Source of the DNA: an uncultured Collinsella sp.
GTDB taxonomy: Bacteria > Actinomycetota > Coriobacteriia > Coriobacteriales > Coriobacteriaceae
Length of the DNA: 6,026 bases
NCBI GenBank assembly: GCA_900757285.1
Contig: CAAENI010000274.1
Span: 1-6,026 of the forward strand
Direction: 5' to 3'
The notes under the pieces are model-generated. The model was not told the origin of the DNA. It was given only the letters and a program-made list of their open reading frames with translations, and did no database searches. The first letter of the stretch is position 1, and every line of letters begins with the position of its first letter. Made by a program: the position numbers and the translations under genes. Below are positions 1-3,769 of the stretch, piece by piece.

Positions 1-20
1 CCGTGCGGCGCACGAGGGAT

Positions 21-26
21 AAGGAG
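21..26 (+). promoter_or_regulatory. Ribosome-binding site of the adhesin gene
   Basis: A perfect AAGGAG lies five bases before the ATG at 32. An in-frame TAA at 20-22 rules out any start further upstream in the window, so the ATG at 32 is fixed. Only 31 bases precede the gene, and I see no promoter in them. Confidence 0.9.
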
Positions 27-31
27 CAGCC

Positions 32-139
32 ATGTCCAACGCACCCACGCACTCTGTCCACAGCGCAATCGCAACAGGTCCGCTGCTCCTGCTCCTCTTT
101 TTTCTGATCGGCTGCCTGGCCCCAGGGGCCGCACTCGCC
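32..139 (+). other. Signal peptide of the adhesin
   Basis: Residues 1-36 hold a 16-residue polar start, a Leu/Phe-rich core (PLLLLLFFLIG) and a likely signal peptidase I site after Ala-Leu-Ala at 34-36. The polar start has no Lys or Arg, only two His, which is unusual for a Sec signal. LIGC at 25-28 resembles a lipobox, but the missing positive charge and the good ALA site favour ordinary cleavage. Confidence 0.8.
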
Positions 140-3100
140 GTCGACGGGAGTGACGCCCTTAATTTCCGCACCATAAGCGACGGTTGCGGCCCCTTCGGTG
201 TCGGTAAATACGAGGCACAGGACACTTCGATTTCGTACTGCATGAATCAAGACTGCCCCGGTCCCAGCAAGCCGGGAGGACCATGGCGCACATATAACCA
301 GGGCTGGACTTGGCTCGATGACGAATTTGCCGCCATCGTCTGTCACGGATACCCCTCCAGTACATCCTTTGGCGGCCACAATCTGTCGCCCGATCTCGCC
401 CGTGCCGCCACCCAGATTGCCGTGTGGATGCTCAACGGAACCACGCACCCCGACGGCACCTATTCGTATACAAATAGCAAGGGAGTTGCCAGGAGCGGTA
501 GGTTTTACGAAAACGCCGAAGCCGTAGCGGCTGCACGTTGGCTCTACGACAGCGCTAAGTCCGGATCCATTAAGGCGGCCCCACATCGAGCCAGGCGTTA
601 TCACGGCCCGGTCTCGGGCGAGGGTCGACACCAGGACATGCTCTATGTGCTGCCAGCCGTCTCCGTATCTTTCCAAAAACAATCGTCGCAGGCTGACATC
701 ACCGCCGGTAACGACACCTACAGACTCGGTGGCGCAACCTTCGATATCTTTGAAAGTGCGGGCGATGCACGCGTCGGCACTATCCAGATGGACGAAAACG
801 GGCGTGCACAAGCAACACTTTTGCCCAATACGGCATATTACCTGGTCGAAACCAAAGCCCCGGCAGGCTATATCCCTCGAGGCGACCGAATAGCCTTCAC
901 CACACAAAACAGCGGCGAACATGTCACCGTCAACGAGCAGCCCGGCACCATCACCTTGCGTATTGCAAAAATTGATGCTGCCACGGATGCCGGCGCCCAA
1001 GTTGGGGCGTCGCTTGCGGGCGCTGAATTCACCTGCGTCTCGCAATCAACTCCCGGCTGGACTCACACCCTTACGACCGACGAAAACGGGCGGGCGATCC
1101 TCAATGACGTTCCTCTGGGCGCCTTTACCATCTACGAATCGAAAGCGCCCGAGGGCTACCTGATTTCAAACGACTGTTGGAGCTACACCGTCGGTGCCGA
1201 GCAGCTCGGAGATACGGGCATCGTTGAGCTCGAAAGCCGTATTCCCAACACCCCCATCGCCTTTGACCTTGAAATCTCGAAGTTTAAGGACCATGGCGAT
1301 AACGATGAGTCCGGCCTTGAGCAGCCGGCGGGAGGCGTCGTTTTTGAAGTTGTCAGCAATAGCTCCCAACAAGTCGTCGGCACGTTGACCACAAACGTTT
1401 ACGGCTTTGCCTCCACCAAAGACCAGCCCGAAGCGTGGTTTGGAGCAGGCAAGCGACCCGCCGGCTCTCACGGTGCCATTCCCTACGACCGCGCGGGCTA
1501 CACCGTTCGCGAGGTCGCAGGAACGGTCCCTGAAGGATTTAAGCAAGCAGGGGAATGGACCATCACAGCAGAGCAGACCGCAGACGGCGCCGAGCTTCAG
1601 TACATCATTGACAACCACGCCCTATCGACACACCTTCAAATCGTAAAGCGCGATGCTCAGACCGGCGGCACCGTACCACTTGCCGGCTTTACGTTCCAGC
1701 TGCTCGATAGCCACCACGAGCCCGTCTCGCAAACATGTTGGTATCCGGCCCACAATGTAATGAATACCTTCACAACCGATACAACCGGCGCCGTCACGCT
1801 GCCCGAATCACTTAATCCCGGAACATACTACGTGCACGAGACATCGGCCAAGGAACCGTATCTGCGCGGAGAAGACCTGGAGATAACGATTCCCGCCGAC
1901 AGAAATCTGACACCGGTCGCCGTCGCCTCGTTCTATGACGACGCCGCAACCGGAAGCATCGAAATCATTAAGACGGATGCTGTAGATGGGCGCACCCTCG
2001 CTGGAGCCACGTTTGACATCCGCGCTAGCGGCGACATCGTGCGAACCGACGACAGCATCGTCGCCCTGAATGGCGAAACCGTCGCCACCGTTACAACCGA
2101 CGAACGGGGGTATGCGCGAGTCGACCATCTTTCGCTGGGATGCGGTACCGCCACCTACGAGGTCGTCGAGACACAAGCGCCCGAAGGATATCTGCTCAAC
2201 CCAACCCCACATACTGTGAAGTTGTCGTACGCTGACCAGCAAACGCCCGTGATCGAAATGCACCTTGACGTTTCCAACGACTACACCAAGATCGATATCT
2301 CCAAAGTCGACGCATGCGGAGGTCAGGAAGTGACAGGCGCCGAGCTTGTCCTCTGCGACTCCAATGGCAACGAAATTGATTCTTGGACTTCATCCGGCAA
2401 ACCGCACCACATTGAGCACCTTTCACCCGGCACCTACACCCTGCGCGAAACGATGCCCCCGCGTACCTACGACCTTGCCGAAGAGATAACGTTTGAAGTA
2501 AAGGCCACGGGAGAAGTTCAAACCATTGCCATGAAGGATGCCCCCATCGAGATCAAGGGAAGCGTCGATAAGCGCCAAGAGATTGCACAGCCAGTCATTA
2601 GCAAACTCGTTGCCAACGGCGACGGAAAAAACCGAGCCAAAGCACGGGCCAATACGCAAGGTGCCTTCTGCTATACCATCGACGCCAAAAACGAGTCGAG
2701 CACCTGGGTCGACGAGTTAACCATCACCGACGACCTTGAGTGCGCCAAGGATGGCGCAGCGAAACTTGTTGCCGTCGAAACCCCTATTTCGGTCGGTGAT
2801 CTAAACGGGCTGTGCAACGTGTGGTATCGAACGTCTCCGGCAGGAACAAGCGATACGGGCAAGCAGGTCAATGCAACGCTTGACGACGGGCACAGCAATC
2901 CTTGGCTCGAAACGGAGGAGGTTGCAAAGCTGCTTGGCGACGATGCGCGTCTCGTCGATTATGACGGATGGCACCTATGGAAAGCGGATATCCCGACGGA
3001 CAAGTCCGTCACGCTCGACACGAAAGAGATTGATCTTACAGACGACGCCGTCATCACGGGCATCCGTTTTGAATACGGTGCGGTAGCCGCCGACTTTACG

Positions 3101-3463
3101 ACCAGAAGCGAGGCGGGCTCGTGGACCCGGGATGACCTTAAAGACGAACACGACGATCTTGACGATGCCAAGGCGGCCCTTAACTCGGATGCCCGAGGCG
3201 CAGTCGTGCATATGCAGGCAACGTCGTCCTATACGCCCCAAACCGCACTTGCCAACAGTGTGCGCGTCGATCTTTGCCGCAACGGCGGTGGCGATAAACT
3301 CGAGGCGCATGATGAGGACCGCGTCATCCAACGATGTGTCCTGCCTCAGAACCTGCCGACAACGGGATCTGTTCCCATCGCCGCATGTATCACCGCGCTC
3401 CTGACCTCAGGCACTGCAGCCATATGGTTCGCTCGCCTTAGATCAGCCACAAGGAAGCGCTAG
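32..3463 (+). CDS. LPXTG-anchored adhesin with thioester and Cna-B domains
   Basis: This is a complete 1143-residue secreted surface protein, probably an adhesin or pilus-tip subunit linked to peptidoglycan by a sortase. Domains in order: signal peptide (1 to about 36); thioester domain (about 45-208) with Cys70 in SYC and Gln128 in the TQIA motif, the expected thioester pair; six Cna-B-like domains (about 211-838), several closing with the YxLxETxAPxGY-type E-box such as VETKAPAGY, YESKAPEGY and VETQAPEGY; a C-terminal stalk domain (about 839-1107); LPTTG (1108-1112); a membrane helix (1113-1134); and a basic tail ending RLRSATRKR. In known families the thioester traps host amines covalently, and Cna-B domains stiffen the stalk through Lys-Asn/Asp isopeptide bonds. 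I see no WxxxVxVYPK-type pilin motif, so it is more likely a tip protein or a monomeric adhesin than a shaft pilin. No sortase gene is in the window. Fifteen cysteines in the exported part are unusual. The start is fixed by AAGGAG and an upstream in-frame stop. Confidence 0.96.
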   Translation: MSNAPTHSVHSAIATGPLLLLLFFLIGCLAPGAALAVDGSDALNFRTISDGCGPFGVGKYEAQDTSISYCMNQDCPGPSKPGGPWRTYNQGWTWLDDEFAAIVCHGYPSSTSFGGHNLSPDLARAATQIAVWMLNGTTHPDGTYSYTNSKGVARSGRFYENAEAVAAARWLYDSAKSGSIKAAPHRARRYHGPVSGEGRHQDMLYVLPAVSVSFQKQSSQADITAGNDTYRLGGATFDIFESAGDARVGTIQMDENGRAQATLLPNTAYYLVETKAPAGYIPRGDRIAFTTQNSGEHVTVNEQPGTITLRIAKIDAATDAGAQVGASLAGAEFTCVSQSTPGWTHTLTTDENGRAILNDVPLGAFTIYESKAPEGYLISNDCWSYTVGAEQLGDTGIVELESRIPNTPIAFDLEISKFKDHGDNDESGLEQPAGGVVFEVVSNSSQQVVGTLTTNVYGFASTKDQPEAWFGAGKRPAGSHGAIPYDRAGYTVREVAGTVPEGFKQAGEWTITAEQTADGAELQYIIDNHALSTHLQIVKRDAQTGGTVPLAGFTFQLLDSHHEPVSQTCWYPAHNVMNTFTTDTTGAVTLPESLNPGTYYVHETSAKEPYLRGEDLEITIPADRNLTPVAVASFYDDAATGSIEIIKTDAVDGRTLAGATFDIRASGDIVRTDDSIVALNGETVATVTTDERGYARVDHLSLGCGTATYEVVETQAPEGYLLNPTPHTVKLSYADQQTPVIEMHLDVSNDYTKIDISKVDACGGQEVTGAELVLCDSNGNEIDSWTSSGKPHHIEHLSPGTYTLRETMPPRTYDLAEEITFEVKATGEVQTIAMKDAPIEIKGSVDKRQEIAQPVISKLVANGDGKNRAKARANTQGAFCYTIDAKNESSTWVDELTITDDLECAKDGAAKLVAVETPISVGDLNGLCNVWYRTSPAGTSDTGKQVNATLDDGHSNPWLETEEVAKLLGDDARLVDYDGWHLWKADIPTDKSVTLDTKEIDLTDDAVITGIRFEYGAVAADFTTRSEAGSWTRDDLKDEHDDLDDAKAALNSDARGAVVHMQATSSYTPQTALANSVRVDLCRNGGGDKLEAHDEDRVIQRCVLPQNLPTTGSVPIAACITALLTSGTAAIWFARLRSATRKR
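164..655 (+). other. Thioester (TQxA-type) adhesion domain
   Basis: Residues about 45-208 match the thioester domain found at the tips of Gram-positive surface proteins. Cys70 (codon 239-241) follows an aromatic in SYC. The TQIA motif (codons 410-421) sits in an AATQIAVWML helix, as expected for the Gln partner. The spacing of 58 residues is plausible for the family. A reactive Cys-Gln thioester lets such domains bond covalently to Lys or other amines on the host side; the target here is unknown. Cys52, Cys75 and Cys104 are further cysteines in the domain, and one pair may form a disulphide. Confidence 0.85.
662..2545 (+). repeat. Six consecutive Cna-B-like domains
   Basis: I place the domains at residues about 211-305, 307-408, 410-530, 533-636, 641-750 and 751-838. 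Each begins with a lysine strand (QKQSS, IAKID, ISKFKD, IVKRD, IIKTD, ISKVD), then a G-A-x-F type strand, and ends near an E-box glutamate (E273, E369, E494, E603, E713, E806). Clear terminal Asn partners are N301, N406, N528 and N749. Domains 4 and 6 seem to use Asp or lack the bond. The copies are divergent at DNA level, with no long exact repeats, so this is an old expansion. Domain 3 is longer and carries an acidic loop. Boundaries are by eye and good to about ten residues. Confidence 0.85.
2546..3352 (+). other. C-terminal stalk domain before the cell-wall anchor
   Basis: Residues about 839-1107 do not follow the Cna-B pattern. The segment starts with GSVDKRQ and a strand like FCYTIDAKNESSTWVDELT, which recalls DUF11-like repeat folds. 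Distinct blocks follow: NVWYRT (929-933), WHLWKAD (980-986), IRFEYGAV (1011-1018), an acidic likely helix DDLKDEHDDLDDAKAAL (1034-1050), and NGGGDKLEAHDEDRV (1084-1098) just before the sorting signal. From memory, similar modules precede the anchor in other TQxA-type proteins of gut Gram-positives. I know of no demonstrated function. A spacer or wall-proximal role is the simplest reading. Confidence 0.6.
3353..3460 (+). other. LPTTG cell-wall sorting signal
   Basis: LPTTG (codons 3353-3367) is followed by a hydrophobic stretch, VPIAACITALLTSGTAAIWF, and a basic tail RLRSATRKR at the very C-terminus. This is the classic three-part sortase signal: cleavage between Thr and Gly, then linkage to the cell wall or to a pilin lysine. 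The responsible sortase is outside the window. Confidence 0.95.
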
Positions 3464-3472
3464 CACGATGAA

Positions 3473-3508
3473 AAAGCGGGCGAGCCAGTCTCCCGGCTCG
3501 TCCGCTTT
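3473..3508. terminator. Bidirectional intrinsic terminator between converging genes
   Basis: A 14-bp stem pairs 3473-3486 with 3495-3508, with one G-U pair (3480/3501) and an 8-base loop (AGTCTCCC). Read on the - strand, the stem runs into TTTTT (complement of 3471-3475) and then C, a good intrinsic terminator for the membrane-protein operon, whose last stop codon is 20 bases before the hairpin. On the + strand the hairpin starts 9 bases after the adhesin stop, but only three Ts follow, so termination in that direction may be weaker. Confidence 0.85.
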
Positions 3509-3528
3509 ACGCATAAACGATGAATCGG

Positions 3529-3747
3529 CTATTCAGCAGATGACGAACCGCCATCGATGGCTGCCTGATCGGACTCGGAAATACCGTCGGCACCCAAACT
3601 TTGCTCTTGCTCCACCTCTTCGTTCATTGTTGTCTCGGGCGTCGAGCCCTTAACGCCAACGACATACGCGGCCCCAAAGCCCAATGCGATTGCGATCAGG
3701 GTCAAGATCAGATAGATGGGCCAATGGCGCTTGATGTACGAAAACAC
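3529..3747 (-). CDS. Small single-pass membrane protein, function unknown
   Basis: This 72-residue protein starts at GTG (3747-3745). The start is supported by AAGGAG five bases upstream, the same spacing as in the adhesin gene. The basic start SYIKRHW is followed by one membrane helix (about 10-32, IYLILTLIAIALGFGAAYVV). A polar, acidic tail of about 40 residues follows (ETTMNEEVEQEQ and onward, ending GGSSSAE). The positive-inside rule places the N-terminus in the cytoplasm and the tail outside. There is no signal peptidase, lipobox or sortase motif. It begins 22 bases after the large upstream gene on the same strand and ends just before the terminator, so the two are almost certainly co-transcribed. 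That suggests a membrane partner or accessory of the large protein, but no family is recognised. Confidence 0.85.
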   Translation of the reverse strand: MFSYIKRHWPIYLILTLIAIALGFGAAYVVGVKGSTPETTMNEEVEQEQSLGADGISESDQAAIDGGSSSAE

Positions 3748-3752
3748 GCTGA

Positions 3753-3758
3753 CTCCTT
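3753..3758 (-). promoter_or_regulatory. Ribosome-binding site of the small membrane-protein gene
   Basis: AAGGAG on the - strand lies five bases before the GTG at 3747. It decides for this GTG as the start and sits in the 22-base gap after the upstream stop codon (3772-3770). Confidence 0.85.
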
Positions 3759-3769
3759 AGCGGATCTGT

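Noticed and set aside
2..22. Possible tail of an upstream gene ending at the TAA at 20-22
   Set aside because: Only six codons are visible and all three frames are equally uninformative, so no gene can be supported.
98..103. Run of six Ts in the signal-peptide coding region as a phase-variation switch
   Set aside because: The run is short and encodes ordinary Phe codons in a hydrophobic core. Six bases is too few to argue for slippage without population data.
1166..2263. Two - strand open frames of about 150 codons inside the adhesin gene
   Set aside because: They lie opposite clear Cna-B coding sequence and show no domain. They are shadows of the real frame.
3468..3653. A 61-codon + strand frame beginning just after the adhesin stop
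   Set aside because: Its start overlaps the terminator hairpin, it has no well-placed ribosome-binding site, and it runs opposite the small membrane-protein gene.
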